This document shows positions 8,381 through 19,553 of a stretch of DNA of 64,000 bases, one piece after another. The notes beneath the pieces were generated by a model. The model saw only the letters and a program-made list of their open reading frames with translations. It searched no databases and was not told where the DNA came from. Position numbers and translations under genes: made by a program. The stretch covers positions 1,116,001 through 1,180,000 of the forward strand of contig NZ_AP026671.1 of assembly GCF_027946175.1 (NCBI RefSeq), in the 5' to 3' direction. Position 1 is the stretch's first letter. The number at the start of each line of letters is the position of its first letter. This DNA comes from Nitratiruptor tergarcus DSM 16512 (GTDB lineage: Bacteria; Campylobacterota; Campylobacteria; Campylobacterales; Nitratiruptoraceae).

Positions 8381-9742
8381 ATGAAAAAAATTGCACTCTC
8401 ATTTGTTGCAAGCTCACTGCTTACTCTTAGCTATGCTAGTGAGGCTACAACACTACAAGAAGCCTTCACAAATGGCAACTTCAAAGGCCATATACGTCTC
8501 TTCTATATAGATAGACACTGGCAAGGAAGCATTTCAAAAAAAAATATAGACGCTTTTGCTACAGGTCTTGATCTTCACTACGAAACTGCTTCATTTAAGG
8601 GAGTTAGTTTAGGAGTTGGGCTCTACAGTGACAGTGACTTTGGACTCAATCACTCATTTTCAAGCGGCAAACTCAATACTTCCATTCTTGGCGATAAGGG
8701 TGAGGGATACGCTTTTGTAGGAGAAGCTTATCTCAAATACCAAATTGGCAAAACCACATTCAAAGTAGGAAGGCAAAAACTCAATACTCCTCTTGCAGCA
8801 GCTGATGATGCAAGAATGATTCCAAGCCTCTTTGAAGCCTATGTACTAACAAATACCGATTTGCCAGACACTACGCTCGTTGCTGCCCATGTAACAAAAG
8901 AGGCGCCTGGAACATTTTACAATCAGTATCGTATCCCAACACTACCTGCTTTGGCTCTTACAGCGGGGTATGGTGCAGGATATCTCAATCCTACGCAAAC
9001 AGGTGTAGTAGGACACTTTTTGGATATGGGTCGCTACGCAATTGGACAAGATACAGATGGAGTCACTGCAGCAGCAATTATTTATAAAGGAATACAAAAC
9101 CTTAGCCTTCAAGTCTGGGACTACTATGCACATGACATTCTCAATGCACTCTATATCCAAGCTGACTACAAAATAGCTCTTGAAGGTGATATAAAACCTT
9201 TTATCGCAGCACAATATATCAATGAGCAAGAGGTAGGCGACGAGCTTGCCGGTAAAGTAGACAGCAACTACTTTGCAATCAAGGCTGGTTTAGTATATGG
9301 TACACTCAGTGCATATGCAGCCTACTCTACCACAGATGATAGCACTAATGCAGCTCTCAATGGTGGAATCATTACTCCTTGGGGAGGTATGCCGGCATTT
9401 ACGCAAGGCATGGTAACAAGACATCAATTCTTTGCCGATACCGATGCTTGGAAAGTTGCAGCCGCATATAAATGGAGTGAGTATGGAGTCAATCTCAAAA
9501 CTGCCTTTTACTACACCTCTTTTGATGTAGGTAAAAACAACTCACTTGCAACTGATTCAGCAGCTTATGCACACAGCTGGACTGCAACAGAAGCGGGATT
9601 TGATTTTATCTACTATCCTGAAGCTGTAAAGAACCTTCAACTTCGATTTCGAGGCAATTTCCCAAGAAAATTCCTTGAAAAGAGTGATGGCAACGATCTT
9701 GGCTGGAACGAATACCGTTTCATCGTCAACTACACATTCTAA
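8381..9742 (+). CDS. OprD-family outer membrane porin
   Basis: A 453-residue outer membrane protein with a signal peptide (about 1-19, ending at SYA-SEA). The body alternates short polar and amphipathic strands with many Tyr and Gly residues, contains KVGRQKLNTPLAAADDARMI, a segment characteristic of Campylobacterota OprD-like porins, and ends in an aromatic residue (VNYTF), the usual signal for outer membrane insertion. Such channels admit small organic acids and amino acids. It is the first gene of a run that continues with DUF485, ActP and acetyl-CoA synthetase, so acetate or similar anions are the likely substrate (inference). Confidence 0.82.
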   Translation: MKKIALSFVASSLLTLSYASEATTLQEAFTNGNFKGHIRLFYIDRHWQGSISKKNIDAFATGLDLHYETASFKGVSLGVGLYSDSDFGLNHSFSSGKLNTSILGDKGEGYAFVGEAYLKYQIGKTTFKVGRQKLNTPLAAADDARMIPSLFEAYVLTNTDLPDTTLVAAHVTKEAPGTFYNQYRIPTLPALALTAGYGAGYLNPTQTGVVGHFLDMGRYAIGQDTDGVTAAAIIYKGIQNLSLQVWDYYAHDILNALYIQADYKIALEGDIKPFIAAQYINEQEVGDELAGKVDSNYFAIKAGLVYGTLSAYAAYSTTDDSTNAALNGGIITPWGGMPAFTQGMVTRHQFFADTDAWKVAAAYKWSEYGVNLKTAFYYTSFDVGKNNSLATDSAAYAHSWTATEAGFDFIYYPEAVKNLQLRFRGNFPRKFLEKSDGNDLGWNEYRFIVNYTF

Positions 9743-9751
9743 GGAGCAGAC

Positions 9752-10069
9752 ATGAAAACAGAAGTTTTAGAAAAACTCAAATCCAATCCAAGACTTTGGG
9801 AGCTTGTAGAAAAACGTGAGAAGTTTTCCTGGACTATGGCAATTATCATGCTCATAGTCTACTACGCATTTATTCTCACCATCGCTTTTGATCCTTCATT
9901 GTTGGGAAAACCTCTCAGTGAAGGAAGCATCACTACAATCGGTATTCCTATCGGTATAGGAATTATTGTTTTTGCGTTTATCTTAACAGGAATTTACGTC
10001 AACAAAGCAAACAAAGAGTTTGACACTATCACAAAAGAACTCAAAGAGTCGATTAAGGAGCTGTTATGA
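9752..10069 (+). CDS. DUF485 inner-membrane protein
   Basis: A 105-residue protein with two membrane helices (about 28-48 and 66-88) and charged ends, matching the DUF485 family (E. coli YjcH). Members are nearly always encoded just before an ActP-type symporter, as here: the stop overlaps the actP ATG by four bases. The ribosome binding site AAGGAGC is the same as that of the porin gene. The family is thought to support the symporter, but its biochemical role is not established. Confidence 0.85.
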   Translation: MKTEVLEKLKSNPRLWELVEKREKFSWTMAIIMLIVYYAFILTIAFDPSLLGKPLSEGSITTIGIPIGIGIIVFAFILTGIYVNKANKEFDTITKELKESIKELL

Positions 10070-11709
10070 AAAAGTGGCTACTTCCATTTATCTTTTCTCT
10101 CTCGGCATATGCAGCAGGTGCAGCAGAGGTAAGCGGTAAAAGAGATCTCAATGTCTCTGCTGTGGTAATGTTTTTGCTCTTTGTTGCATTGACACTTTTC
10201 ATCACATACTGGGCAGCTAAGAGAACACGCACAGCAAAAGATTTCTATACTGCAGGTGGAGGAATTACCGGATTTCAAAACGGTCTTGCGATGGCAGGGG
10301 ACTACATGAGTGCTGCCTCTTTTTTGGGGATTTCGGGGCTTGTGTATCTCAAAGGATATGATGGGCTTATCTACTCCATCGGATTTTTGGTTGGCTGGCC
10401 TATTGTGCTTTTCTTGATAGCTGAGAAGCTCAGAAACCTTGGTAAATACACATTTGCCGATGTCGTCTCTTTTCGCCTAAAACCGGGACCCACAAGAACA
10501 TTGGCAGCTTTTGGATCTATTGCAACAGTGCTTTTATACCTCATCGCACAGATGGTTGGTTCAGGAAAACTGATTCAAGTACTTTTTGGACTTGACTATG
10601 CCTTTGCAGTCATCATTGTTGGGGTCTTGATGATTTTATACGTTACATTCGGAGGAATGCTTGCTACTACATGGGTGCAGATTATCAAAGCAGTGCTTCT
10701 TTTAGCTGGTGCTACCTTTATGGCTTTGGCAGTTATGGCACATTTTGGATTTAGCCTTGAAGATCTTTTCAAAAAAGCAGTTGCAACACACCCTGATGGC
10801 TTAAAAATCATGTCTCCAGGAGGATTGGTCAAAGATCCAATATCTGCAATCTCCCTTGGTATGGCTTTGATGTTTGGGCTTGCTGGTCTTCCACACATCT
10901 TAATGCGATTCTTCACTGTTGCCGATGCAAAAGAGGCACGCAAATCGGTCTTCTATGCAACAGGATTTATCGGGTATTTTTATATGCTTACATTCATCAT
11001 CGGTTTTGGTGCAATTGTGTTTGTCATGACAAATCCAGAGTATCTTGGTCCTGATGGGAAAATCTTTGGTGGAAACAACATGGCTGCTATCCACTTAGCG
11101 CATGCAGTTGGCGGCAACTTCTTCTTAGGATTTATCTCTGCGGTGGCATTTGCAACGATTTTGGCAGTTGTATCAGGTCTGACACTTGCAGGAGCTTCAG
11201 CCATCAGTCACGACCTTTATGCAAGTGTTTTTAAAAGAGGACAAGTAGATGAGATTACAGAGATGAAAGTCTCTAAAATTGCCACACTTGCAATCGGCAT
11301 TTTGGCAATTTTGCTAGGAATTGCATTTGAAAAACAAAACATCGCTTTCATGGTGGGTCTTGCATTTGCAATTGCAGCAAGTGCCAACTTTCCGGTACTT
11401 TTTTTGTCAATGTACTGGAAAGGTCTCACAACAAAAGGAGCATTTCGAGGAGGTCTTCTTGGACTCGTTACTGCAATCGTATTGGTGATTTTGGGACCTA
11501 CTGTGTGGGTAAGTGTTCTTGGCAATCCTGAGCCAATCTTCCCATATAAATACCCGGCACTTTTTAGTGTGACAGTAGCGTTTATTGGTATCTGGTTTTT
11601 CAGCAAAATCGACAACTCCCCAGAAGCGCAGGAAGAGAGAGAAAAATTTGAAGCGCAATTTATCAGAGCACAAACTGGTATCGGTGCCGAAGGTGCATCA
11701 GCTCATTAA
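10066..11709 (+). CDS. actP: Cation/acetate symporter ActP
   Basis: A 547-residue sodium:solute symporter with about 13 membrane helices. The N-terminal signal-like segment, then [20 protein letters not shown] and [20 protein letters not shown], are close to E. coli ActP, and the [19 protein letters not shown] segment is also typical. It imports acetate and related short carboxylates with a cation. It is coupled to DUF485 upstream, and acs lies three genes downstream, so imported acetate would be converted to acetyl-CoA. In an organism that is probably autotrophic this would allow mixotrophic growth; that is inference. Confidence 0.88.
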   Translation: MKKWLLPFIFSLSAYAAGAAEVSGKRDLNVSAVVMFLLFVALTLFITYWAAKRTRTAKDFYTAGGGITGFQNGLAMAGDYMSAASFLGISGLVYLKGYDGLIYSIGFLVGWPIVLFLIAEKLRNLGKYTFADVVSFRLKPGPTRTLAAFGSIATVLLYLIAQMVGSGKLIQVLFGLDYAFAVIIVGVLMILYVTFGGMLATTWVQIIKAVLLLAGATFMALAVMAHFGFSLEDLFKKAVATHPDGLKIMSPGGLVKDPISAISLGMALMFGLAGLPHILMRFFTVADAKEARKSVFYATGFIGYFYMLTFIIGFGAIVFVMTNPEYLGPDGKIFGGNNMAAIHLAHAVGGNFFLGFISAVAFATILAVVSGLTLAGASAISHDLYASVFKRGQVDEITEMKVSKIATLAIGILAILLGIAFEKQNIAFMVGLAFAIAASANFPVLFLSMYWKGLTTKGAFRGGLLGLVTAIVLVILGPTVWVSVLGNPEPIFPYKYPALFSVTVAFIGIWFFSKIDNSPEAQEEREKFEAQFIRAQTGIGAEGASAH

Positions 11710-11712
11710 GTC

Positions 11713-11731
11713 CAGCCGCTTTTTGCGGCTG
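11713..11731 (+). terminator. Stem-loop between actP and the DUF294 gene
   Basis: CAGCCGC (11713-11719), loop TTTTT, GCGGCTG (11725-11731) form a perfect 7-bp GC-rich stem just after the actP stop. It is followed by CAAAAAGG rather than a T run, so it may be a weak terminator or an RNA-stabilising element separating the abundant transporter message from the downstream genes. Confidence 0.4.
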
Positions 11732-11745
11732 CAAAAAGGATAGTA

Positions 11746-13506
11746 ATGGAAGAAGTAAAAAATTTTTTGAGTACAATCCACCCTTTTGATACTCTTACTC
11801 CACAACAGCTCAATTTGCTCGTTTCTCATACCGATATAGGTTATTATCAAGAGGGTGAGGAGATTGTACTCAATAGATTTTTTATTATTTTCAAAGGAAG
11901 CGTCCAAGAGATACAAGAAGATGATGTAGTTGAAATCTATCATGAAAAAGATTTTTTCGATATTCAAGCACTGCTTGGAAAGAAAGATGCACGCTTTGTG
12001 GCAGTGGAAGAGACACTTTTATATGAGATAGATAAAGAGACCTTTTTAGACGTTTTTCACAAAAACAGTACATTCAAACAATATTTTTTTCAAACAATTT
12101 CTCAAAAAATTGATAAACTCAAAGAGCAAAGAACTCTTTCACAAGTAGGTGAACTGCTCTCAGCCAAGCTAGAAGATATTCCTCTTACACCTCTTTGCAA
12201 AGTGGACGCTTCCACTCCCATCAAAGATGCAGTGAAAAATATGCAACACCTTCTGCTTGTACAAAAAGGAAATCTCGAAGGAGTGGTAACGTCTAGCGAT
12301 CTTAAAAAAGTTATTCTTCATGCAATCGATTTTTCCTCACCAATAGAGTCAATTGCAACGTTTCCTGCCATAACTATTCAATATGATGACTTTTTATTCA
12401 ATGCCCTTTTGCTCATGACGAGTAAAAATATCAAACACCTCATCGTTAAAAAAGAGAATATTACAATAGGAAGTATTGAAATTGGAGATCTTTTAAGCTT
12501 CTTTTCCAACCAATCCTATCTTTTGGCACGTAAAATCGAGCAGGCAGACTCCATAGAAGATCTCAAAAATGTTACAGATAAGTTTATCCAAATGGTAGAG
12601 ATCTTGTACCATAAAGGCATTAAAACACGCTATTTAGCAAAACTTGTAAGCGAGCTTAATGAAAAAGTGTATAAAAAGGTCTATGATCTGACATTTTGTA
12701 TAGATGGTACATTTTTGCTCCTTGGCAGCCAAGGAAGAGGTGAACAGCTTCTTAGAACTGACCAAGACAACGCCTTTATAGTAAAAAATCTGGCAGACAA
12801 ACAAATTGCACTCAAAAAAGCCGAAGAGTTTATAGCTGCTCTGAAGCTTCTTGGCTATCCACGCTGCAAAGGCAATATTATGCTCAATACTCCGCTATGG
12901 AATAAAACTTCCAAAGAGTGGGAAGAGACTATACTTAGCTGGATCGAAGATCCAAATGAGACCCATTTGATGTATATGAGCATTTTTCTCGATGCCAAAG
13001 CAGTCTATGGAAATCATAAGCAACTTGAAAATCTCAAAAAGATAATTTTTGATCATGTAAGCGATAATTTAGCATTTCTAGCGCAAATGGCGCGACCTGT
13101 TATGCAGTTTGAAAATCCACTCAATATGTTTGGTTTTTTTCGCAAAACGCAACATATCGATCTTAAAAAAGGTGGGGTTTTTGCAGTTGTTCATGGAGCT
13201 AGAATCTTAGCATTGCAATACCATATCCACAATACAAATACAGTTGAGCGACTTAAAGAGATCAGCAATCTTGGCATTTTGGAAAAGAGCTTTGTTACCG
13301 ATCTCATTGAAAGCTATGAGACACTCAACTCCTTTAGACTCAGAGCTTCACTGCACAATATACAAAAAGGATTAGATGCTACCAATAGCATCGATGTTAC
13401 AACACTCAATAAACTAGAGCGAGATATATTGAAAGAGAGCTTTAAGACAATCGAAAAATTCAAAGAGTTTTTATCATACCACTATAAACTATCGATGGTG
13501 AGCTGA
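11746..13506 (+). CDS. cNMP-binding/CBS/DUF294 nucleotidyltransferase-like protein
   Basis: A 586-residue cytoplasmic signalling protein. Order: a cyclic-nucleotide-binding-like domain (about 12-120), a CBS pair (about 150-255), the DUF294 nucleotidyltransferase domain with GSQGRGEQLLRTDQDNAF (about 328-345), which retains the GlnD-like G-S-x-G-R...D-x-D pattern, and the DUF294 C-terminal helical domain (about 440-580). Proteins with this layout commonly sit beside actP and acs and are thought to control enzyme activity or secretion in response to nucleotides. AAAAAGGATAGTA precedes the ATG; the stop overlaps the exonuclease ATG. The exact reaction is unknown. Confidence 0.82.
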   Translation: MEEVKNFLSTIHPFDTLTPQQLNLLVSHTDIGYYQEGEEIVLNRFFIIFKGSVQEIQEDDVVEIYHEKDFFDIQALLGKKDARFVAVEETLLYEIDKETFLDVFHKNSTFKQYFFQTISQKIDKLKEQRTLSQVGELLSAKLEDIPLTPLCKVDASTPIKDAVKNMQHLLLVQKGNLEGVVTSSDLKKVILHAIDFSSPIESIATFPAITIQYDDFLFNALLLMTSKNIKHLIVKKENITIGSIEIGDLLSFFSNQSYLLARKIEQADSIEDLKNVTDKFIQMVEILYHKGIKTRYLAKLVSELNEKVYKKVYDLTFCIDGTFLLLGSQGRGEQLLRTDQDNAFIVKNLADKQIALKKAEEFIAALKLLGYPRCKGNIMLNTPLWNKTSKEWEETILSWIEDPNETHLMYMSIFLDAKAVYGNHKQLENLKKIIFDHVSDNLAFLAQMARPVMQFENPLNMFGFFRKTQHIDLKKGGVFAVVHGARILALQYHIHNTNTVERLKEISNLGILEKSFVTDLIESYETLNSFRLRASLHNIQKGLDATNSIDVTTLNKLERDILKESFKTIEKFKEFLSYHYKLSMVS

Positions 13507-14090
13507 TGTTTTGGCAAAAGTGGCTATATAGAGGTGATTTTAGGTTTCTTTTTGAACCATACAGTGGTGATGAAGTGATTTTTATCGATTGTGAAACAAC
13601 TGGACTCGATCCCAAAAAAGATGAGATTGTTTCTATTGCATGTTTGCCTGTCAAAAAAGATAAGATACTTCTCTCGAAAGCACTCTACCTTGAAGTCAAA
13701 CCACAGCATGATATCAGCGCCCAAAGTATCAAGATCCATCACTTAAGAGCTTGCGATCTGCAAGGTGCGATGGTTCCAAAAGAGGCAATTGAGAGAGTTT
13801 TATACTTCATCAAAAATCGCCCAGTAGCGGGGTATTATGTGGAGTTTGATGTGAAGATGATAAGTAAATATACCAAAAAGTTTTTTGGATTCACTCTTCC
13901 CAATAAACAGATAGAGGTTTCGGGACTCTACTACGACTATAAACAAAAAGCGATACCGCAAGGGTTTATTGATTTGAAGTTTGATACAATACTTAAAAGT
14001 TTGAATTTACCAAAATTCAAAGCACACAACGCCCTCAATGACACTATAATGGGTGCAATGATTTATCTTAAACTTACAAAAAGGAGATAG
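13506..14090 (+). CDS. DnaQ-like 3'-5' exonuclease
   Basis: A 194-residue DEDDh exonuclease. Motifs: [20 protein letters not shown] (D and E of Exo I), [14 protein letters not shown] (Exo II Asp), and [17 protein letters not shown] (the His and Asp of Exo III). It resembles the epsilon subunit of DNA polymerase III but lacks the polymerase-binding tail, so it may process DNA or RNA on its own. It sits between the DUF294 and acs genes with one-base gaps or overlaps, an arrangement seen in other proteobacteria; the functional link with acetate metabolism is unexplained. Confidence 0.82.
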   Translation: MFWQKWLYRGDFRFLFEPYSGDEVIFIDCETTGLDPKKDEIVSIACLPVKKDKILLSKALYLEVKPQHDISAQSIKIHHLRACDLQGAMVPKEAIERVLYFIKNRPVAGYYVEFDVKMISKYTKKFFGFTLPNKQIEVSGLYYDYKQKAIPQGFIDLKFDTILKSLNLPKFKAHNALNDTIMGAMIYLKLTKRR

Positions 14091-14091
14091 C

Positions 14092-16044
14092 ATGGAAAAA
14101 GTACCTGTTTTTGACCCCACACCAAGGATTAAGGAGCGAGCTCGCATTAATTCTATGGATCAATATTGGCAAATGGTAAAAGAGGCTGAGAGTGATTATG
14201 AGGGATTTTGGGATAAACTCGCAAAAGAAAAAATCAACTGGCGTGAGCCTTATACAAAAGTGCTTGATGAAAGTGAAGCACCATTTTACAAATGGTTTGT
14301 AGGTGGAAAGCTCAACGTCACTGAACAGTGTATCGATAGACACTTAGAAACGAAAAAGAATAAAGCTGCAATCATCTGGGAAGGCGAGCCGGGAGACAAA
14401 AGAGTTATCACTTACTTAGAGCTCTACTATGAAGTGAACCGCTTTGCAAACTTACTGAAAAGCAAATTTGGGATTAAAAAAGGTGATAGAGTCGTTATCT
14501 ATATGCCAATGATCCCTGAAGCCGCTTTTGCAATGCTTGCATGTGCACGTATTGGTGCAATTCATTCAGTGGTTTTTGGTGGATTTAGTGCTGAGGCATT
14601 GAGAGATAGAATCCAAGATGCTCAGGCAAAACTTGTCATCACTGCTGATGGTGCTTATAGACGAGGTAAGCCATATATGCTCAAACCCGTTGTGGATGTA
14701 GCGCTGGCAAAGGATTGCGAAAGCGTAGAAGCAGTTTTGGTTGTTAGAAGAAACAACGAAGAGATCAAATGGCATGACCATAGAGACTATGACTATAATG
14801 AGCTTATTAAAGATATGCCAGCACGCTGCGAACCAGAAATCATGGATAGCGAAGATCCACTCTTTTTGCTCTATACTTCTGGCTCTACAGGTAAACCAAA
14901 AGGGGTGCAGCACTCACAAGCTGGATATATCCTCTGGGCGCAACTTACGATGGAGTGGGTATTTGATATCAAAGATACCGACACCTACTGGTGTACAGCA
15001 GATGTTGGCTGGATTACAGGTCACACCTACATTGTCTATGGACCGCTTGCAGCGGGAGCAACAACCATGATGTATGAAGGAGTTCCAGTCTATCCAGATG
15101 CTGGGAGATGGTGGAGAATGATTGAAGAGTATAGAGTCAATCAGTTCTACACTGCTCCTACTGCCATCAGACTCCTTCATAAACTTGGAGCGGATGAGCC
15201 GGATAAGTATGATTTAAGCAGCCTCTATATCCTTGGAACCGTTGGAGAGCCTATCAACCCAGATGCTTGGATGTGGTATTTTGAAAAAGTGGGACGAGGG
15301 CAGTGCCCAATCGTTGATACATGGTGGCAGACTGAAACAGGAGGTCACATGATTAGTCCACTCCCAGGTGCAACTCCAATTAAACCGGGATCTGCAACAT
15401 TCCCTCTTCCAGGAATCTTTGCTGAAATTATTGATACTGATGGCAACAAAAAAGAGCCAAACGAAAAAGGGTATCTTTGTATCACAAAACCTTGGCCTAG
15501 TATGATTCGAACCATCTGGGGAGATCCAGATAGATTTGTCAAAAGCTACTTTGGCACATGTAAAAAAGATGGAAAGCCAGTCTATTTTAGTGGTGATGGC
15601 GCAATATATGATGAAGAAGGGTATATCTGGATCACCGGACGTATGGATGATGTAATTAATGTAAGTGGTCACCGCTTAGGAACTGCTGAGATTGAAGCGG
15701 CTATCGGTCACCATCCAAGGGTTGCTGAGTGTGCAGTAGTTGGAAAGCCGCATGAGGTAAAAGGCGAAAGTGTTTTTGCATTTGTGGTACTCAAAGATGA
15801 TGAAGGCGTAGCTGATGAGATGGAGCTCATTAAAGAGATCAATGAAGTAATCACTAAAGATATCGGACCACTTGCAAAATGTGATGAGATAGCATTTGTT
15901 CCAGGACTTCCAAAAACAAGAAGCGGTAAGATCATGCGAAGAATCCTCAGAAGCATTGCCAAAGGCGAAGAGATCAAACAAGATACCTCAACTCTTGAAG
16001 ATCCTAGCGTAGTAGAAAAGATTATTCAAATTGTTCAAGGATAA
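14092..16044 (+). CDS. acs: Acetyl-CoA synthetase
   Basis: A 650-residue AMP-forming ligase that activates acetate to acetyl-CoA through acetyl-AMP. The phosphate-binding loop [15 protein letters not shown], the WWQTETGG segment, and the C-terminal [15 protein letters not shown] with the catalytic, acetylatable Lys are all present, and the length is standard for the family. AAAAGGAG lies before the ATG. Together with ActP and the porin it completes an acetate assimilation pathway. Any control through lysine acetylation is a family property; a sirtuin is encoded at 27.3 kb, but a link is only a suggestion. Confidence 0.93.
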   Translation: MEKVPVFDPTPRIKERARINSMDQYWQMVKEAESDYEGFWDKLAKEKINWREPYTKVLDESEAPFYKWFVGGKLNVTEQCIDRHLETKKNKAAIIWEGEPGDKRVITYLELYYEVNRFANLLKSKFGIKKGDRVVIYMPMIPEAAFAMLACARIGAIHSVVFGGFSAEALRDRIQDAQAKLVITADGAYRRGKPYMLKPVVDVALAKDCESVEAVLVVRRNNEEIKWHDHRDYDYNELIKDMPARCEPEIMDSEDPLFLLYTSGSTGKPKGVQHSQAGYILWAQLTMEWVFDIKDTDTYWCTADVGWITGHTYIVYGPLAAGATTMMYEGVPVYPDAGRWWRMIEEYRVNQFYTAPTAIRLLHKLGADEPDKYDLSSLYILGTVGEPINPDAWMWYFEKVGRGQCPIVDTWWQTETGGHMISPLPGATPIKPGSATFPLPGIFAEIIDTDGNKKEPNEKGYLCITKPWPSMIRTIWGDPDRFVKSYFGTCKKDGKPVYFSGDGAIYDEEGYIWITGRMDDVINVSGHRLGTAEIEAAIGHHPRVAECAVVGKPHEVKGESVFAFVVLKDDEGVADEMELIKEINEVITKDIGPLAKCDEIAFVPGLPKTRSGKIMRRILRSIAKGEEIKQDTSTLEDPSVVEKIIQIVQG

Positions 16045-16062
16045 GAGAGTTTTCTCTTATCC
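16039..16062 (+). terminator. Hairpin terminator between convergent genes
   Basis: GGATAAGAGA (16039-16048), loop GTTT, TCTCTTATCC (16053-16062) form a perfect 10-bp stem that begins within the acs stop region and ends next to the stop of the convergent small gene. It probably ends transcription from both sides, though no long T run follows. Confidence 0.5.
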
Positions 16063-16329
16063 TTACAATCCACAACTCCCATTACTGCAACTCCCACCAC
16101 CTAGATTAAAATCCTCTTCATAGCCACAGGCACTACATTTATACACTACATTGGATGTGCCGCTGCACCCTCCCTTTTTGGAGTTTTTTACATAGATTGC
16201 AGGCTCTTCACACTCTGGACAGATGCCTTGCTGCAGTTTTGAGAGATGTTCCCCTTTATGTTTGATATAAAGGTAATAGGCTAACGCACTTAATGCTATT
16301 AAGATTGTCACCACAATAAACATATACAT
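16063..16329 (-). CDS. Small membrane protein with zinc-ribbon-like tail
   Basis: An 88-residue protein with one N-terminal membrane helix (about 3-22) and a soluble tail containing CPEC and CSAC pairs (near 37-40 and 65-68) that could bind zinc as a ribbon, followed by a Gly/Ser/Cys-rich end (GGGSCSNGSCGL). I do not recognise a characterised family. It lies three bases after the Sel1-repeat gene and is probably the last gene of the mutS operon. Confidence 0.55.
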   Translation of the reverse strand: MYMFIVVTILIALSALAYYLYIKHKGEHLSKLQQGICPECEEPAIYVKNSKKGGCSGTSNVVYKCSACGYEEDFNLGGGSCSNGSCGL

Positions 16330-16331
16330 AA

Positions 16332-16589
16332 CTACTCTCTTGCAAAGACACTAGAAGTAGAGCAGATAGTTTGGAGCATATATTTTGCATCAAGATTTCC
16401 TCTACGATTTGCTTTTTTCCACCACTCAACCGCCTTGTTTTGATCTTTTTCTACTCCCCACCCTTCATAGTACATCATCCCAAGATAGTACATCGCTTCA
16501 CCATCACCATTTTTAGCCAACTCTTTAAAAAGTGGCAACGCTTCATCAAATTTATCAGCTTCAAAAAGTGCTACTGCTTTTTGTAACAT
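16332..16589 (-). CDS. Sel1-like/TPR repeat protein
   Basis: An 85-residue helical repeat protein with one clear Sel1-type unit: GEAMYYLGMMYYEGWGVEKD then NKAVEWWKKANRRGNLDAKY. No signal peptide is evident. The GGAGGG ribosome binding site lies inside the last codons of the MutS7 gene, and its ATG directly follows that stop, so translation is coupled. Such repeats mediate protein contacts; the partner is unknown. Confidence 0.68.
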   Translation of the reverse strand: MLQKAVALFEADKFDEALPLFKELAKNGDGEAMYYLGMMYYEGWGVEKDQNKAVEWWKKANRRGNLDAKYMLQTICSTSSVFARE

Positions 16590-19511
16590 CTACCCTCCTT
16601 CTATCTCATGAAAATGGAGTTTCAACCCCTCTTGCATCATCACAAATCCACTAATGATTATTTTGCCCTCATGCACCATTTTATGGTGTTTTGCACAAAG
16701 GGGGATAAGATTATATTTGTGATTTGCTTTGAAATGATCGATAAAACCAGCTTTTGCTTTTGCCTTTGGGGCAATGTGGTGTACTTCCTCTACCGGTGCA
16801 TTGCAAATAGCACACTTTGTTAAGTATACCTTCTTATTATAGCGGCTCTTTCTTTTTTGCTTCAAAAGCTCCGCTTCACTTTTTTCACCTGTGAGATTTT
16901 TGCGAATACTATATGCATACTCTAAAAATTTCCTATCCATATGAAGCGCTTTTGCAAACTCTAGCCCATACATAGTGCTTCCACTTCCAATTTGTAGCTT
17001 CCTATCATACACAAGCCTATCTTTCTCCTCATCATAGTACACACCAAGGTGCAAAAAGACAATATTTGAAAGCTCTGCAATAGCTTTAATGGAAGTGAGT
17101 TGGTGCAGATGTGTAGCAAAGATAAAGTAGCTTCCAATTTCACTAAGCCGCTTAATCGCTGCACTCACTATGGAGAGTGCTGAGTAAGTCTCTGTCCCAT
17201 GGCTTATCTCATCTCCGAGTACTAGGGAATTTGCTGTAGCACGGTTAAAGATATTTTTGAGCTCCAACATCTCTATAGCAAAAGTAGAAAGCCCTTTGTA
17301 GAGATTATCTTTTGAGACTATTCTTGTAAAAATCTTATCTACCAAACCAAAGCGCATAGCAGCAGCTGGTACAAAAAAGCCAGCTTGCGCCATCACTACT
17401 GCAATCCCAACACTCTTCATGAGCGAGCTCTTGCCACTTGAGTTTATTCCATAAAGGAGCACTCCCCTTACCTCTTTGCCACTACTTGCCAAGGTAGTAA
17501 TATGCTCATGCTCACTTGAAGGCTCACCTAGCAAAAGATCGTTTGGAACATAGATACCATTTTCTTCCCGTGACTCTATGATTGGATGGCGCAAGGCGAT
17601 GAATTCGAGCTTTTGCTCTTTCGTAATCGTTGGTCTTGCATAGTTGTAGAGTTTGGCAACCTTTGCCCCACTAATTGCAAAGTCAAGCTCACCTATATAG
17701 CTAATGAGGCGCTCAAGCAGCGCACTGTAGCGTAGCTCAATCTCTTCAAGAGCCTCTTCATAACTCTTCTTCACTAGAGCAATGAGTTTTGCTTGCAGTG
17801 CGATATACTCTTGCGAGAGGTTATCAATATAGCTATTTGTAAGTTTAACGCTATTTTTCAATCGCTTAATGTGAAAATCTTTAAAAAAGTAGTGCTTCCC
17901 ATCTATTGTGACAAAACTATTAAGGAGTTTTTCTTCAATAAGCTTATAGCGATTTTTAGTAAGGTTTATAAAAAAACCTTCACTCTCTAACCAACCTAAG
18001 GTTACAAAAGATTCATCTTTATCAAAAAAACTTTTTACATGCTGCGTGAAGTGCTCTAATTTTGTAAAAATATGCGCAATCTGCTCTTCAATGCGATCGA
18101 TAAAGATATTAACACCTTCATTGAAAATATTTGCTTCAATTTGGTCGCGGCGAAATTTTGCAGTCTCTTCAAGATTGAAAATATGCTCTAACTCTGTGCG
18201 AAAACTATGGAGTTCTGCAAAATCAAACTGGGCAAGATCTTGGAGGCTCTCTTCAAGATCTCTATAAATTTTCTCTATCGCATAGAGCGAAGCATGCAGG
18301 TAGTTTATCTCAAAAGGATGGAGCTTTTTTAGCTTTATACGGCGCAAGATGCGCTCTATATCATAGACTTGTTTGAGAAGCTTTTCAAATTTTTCGTACC
18401 GCTCCAAAAATGTCTCTATAAGATCGTAGCGTCTTTGCAGCTCATTTGCATCTTGAATAGGATTGAGCAGACGCTCTTTAAGAAGCCTCTTTCCAATCGG
18501 TGTAGAGGTGTGATCAATGAGTTTGAGCAGCGTCATCTCTTCAGGATCGCGTGAGATGATATTGAGCTGCTCTAAAGCGTTGTTACCAAGGTAAACATAG
18601 TGTTTATTGCCCAAAAATATTGGACGCATAAGCTTTTGTACTAAAGCAGGATCATGCTCGATAATAAAATCGATTAAAATCGCCAGCGCTTCACTGCTAT
18701 AGGGATAGCGCTCAAGATCGAGATACTCTATAGGTGAGAGAATGGAGTTAATGGAAAAAATCGAAGCAAAGAGAGAGTTTTGATAATCTATTTTGAGTCG
18801 TGAGCGATTGATATTGCAGGTATAGTGCTCAAGTTCAAGATAGTTTTGCACAAATTCTTGATCTACATTCCCATCATAAGTAATAACAATTTCATTTGTT
18901 TGATAGGTTTGCAAAAGTGTAAAAATCTCATCAAGTGCAAAAGTTTTGTCATCTTTTGTGGAGTAGAGTTGGTTGACATAGCATTTGCCAATAGTTACAT
19001 CTACAGCTGCATAGCCAGCATAGTAACTTCCTCTATTTTGACCAATAATGAGTGAGACAATGAAGTTCTCATTTGGCTCAGCCTGATAGTCAAAATTGGT
19101 ACCGGGAGAGATAATATTGGCAATATAGCGCTTGACATTTGGAGGCGCTCCCTTTTGGCGTATAAGGACGATTGTATATTTTTTGCTCTGCACGAGGCGA
19201 CTAAGATAGCGATCAAGCGCAAAATTTGGCACTCCCGCCATCAAAGGGTTGGCTATAGAGTTTTCTATGATTGATTTATTTTTGCGAGTAAGTTGGATAT
19301 TGAGAAACTCTGCTATCTCTTTAGCTTTTCCTATTTTTATCTCATCATTGTTGACCTCATACACTTCAAAAAAAGATCCTATCTCCATCAACACAACGGT
19401 ATTGCTTCCATACTTTTGCTCAAAAAAGCGCTGCAGCTCAAAATATATTTCAGTTAAAAGACGCTTTTTGTCGTTTAGGATCTCATGGAGTCTTGCGAGG
19501 TCTTTTTCCAA
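16590..19511 (-). CDS. MutS7-type mismatch repair ATPase with HNH domain
   Basis: A 973-residue MutS relative. The N-terminal mismatch-binding domain keeps the Phe-x-Glu motif in [11 protein letters not shown] (about 42-52). The C-terminal ABC ATPase has Walker [15 protein letters not shown] and a Walker B region [13 protein letters not shown]. After the ATPase comes an HNH nuclease domain: [13 protein letters not shown] ... [14 protein letters not shown]. This layout defines the MutS7 group reported from Campylobacterota, giant viruses and octocoral mitochondria, which is thought to combine mismatch sensing and DNA cutting in one chain, avoiding a separate MutL or MutH. The start appears to be TTG at 19511 with AAGGG upstream. 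It is divergent from pyrF. Confidence 0.88.
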   Translation of the reverse strand: MEKDLARLHEILNDKKRLLTEIYFELQRFFEQKYGSNTVVLMEIGSFFEVYEVNNDEIKIGKAKEIAEFLNIQLTRKNKSIIENSIANPLMAGVPNFALDRYLSRLVQSKKYTIVLIRQKGAPPNVKRYIANIISPGTNFDYQAEPNENFIVSLIIGQNRGSYYAGYAAVDVTIGKCYVNQLYSTKDDKTFALDEIFTLLQTYQTNEIVITYDGNVDQEFVQNYLELEHYTCNINRSRLKIDYQNSLFASIFSINSILSPIEYLDLERYPYSSEALAILIDFIIEHDPALVQKLMRPIFLGNKHYVYLGNNALEQLNIISRDPEEMTLLKLIDHTSTPIGKRLLKERLLNPIQDANELQRRYDLIETFLERYEKFEKLLKQVYDIERILRRIKLKKLHPFEINYLHASLYAIEKIYRDLEESLQDLAQFDFAELHSFRTELEHIFNLEETAKFRRDQIEANIFNEGVNIFIDRIEEQIAHIFTKLEHFTQHVKSFFDKDESFVTLGWLESEGFFINLTKNRYKLIEEKLLNSFVTIDGKHYFFKDFHIKRLKNSVKLTNSYIDNLSQEYIALQAKLIALVKKSYEEALEEIELRYSALLERLISYIGELDFAISGAKVAKLYNYARPTITKEQKLEFIALRHPIIESREENGIYVPNDLLLGEPSSEHEHITTLASSGKEVRGVLLYGINSSGKSSLMKSVGIAVVMAQAGFFVPAAAMRFGLVDKIFTRIVSKDNLYKGLSTFAIEMLELKNIFNRATANSLVLGDEISHGTETYSALSIVSAAIKRLSEIGSYFIFATHLHQLTSIKAIAELSNIVFLHLGVYYDEEKDRLVYDRKLQIGSGSTMYGLEFAKALHMDRKFLEYAYSIRKNLTGEKSEAELLKQKRKSRYNKKVYLTKCAICNAPVEEVHHIAPKAKAKAGFIDHFKANHKYNLIPLCAKHHKMVHEGKIIISGFVMMQEGLKLHFHEIEGG

Positions 19512-19527
19512 CTATACCCTTTTTTTG

Positions 19528-19533
19528 TATAAT
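19528..19533 (+). promoter_or_regulatory. -10 element of pyrF
   Basis: TATAAT lies 21 bases before the pyrF ATG and is preceded by a T-rich run, the usual Campylobacterota promoter form without a strong -35. The 42-base gap between mutS and pyrF must also hold the mutS promoter on the other strand. Confidence 0.5.
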
Positions 19534-19553
19534 TTTAGCAAAAAAGGCACATA

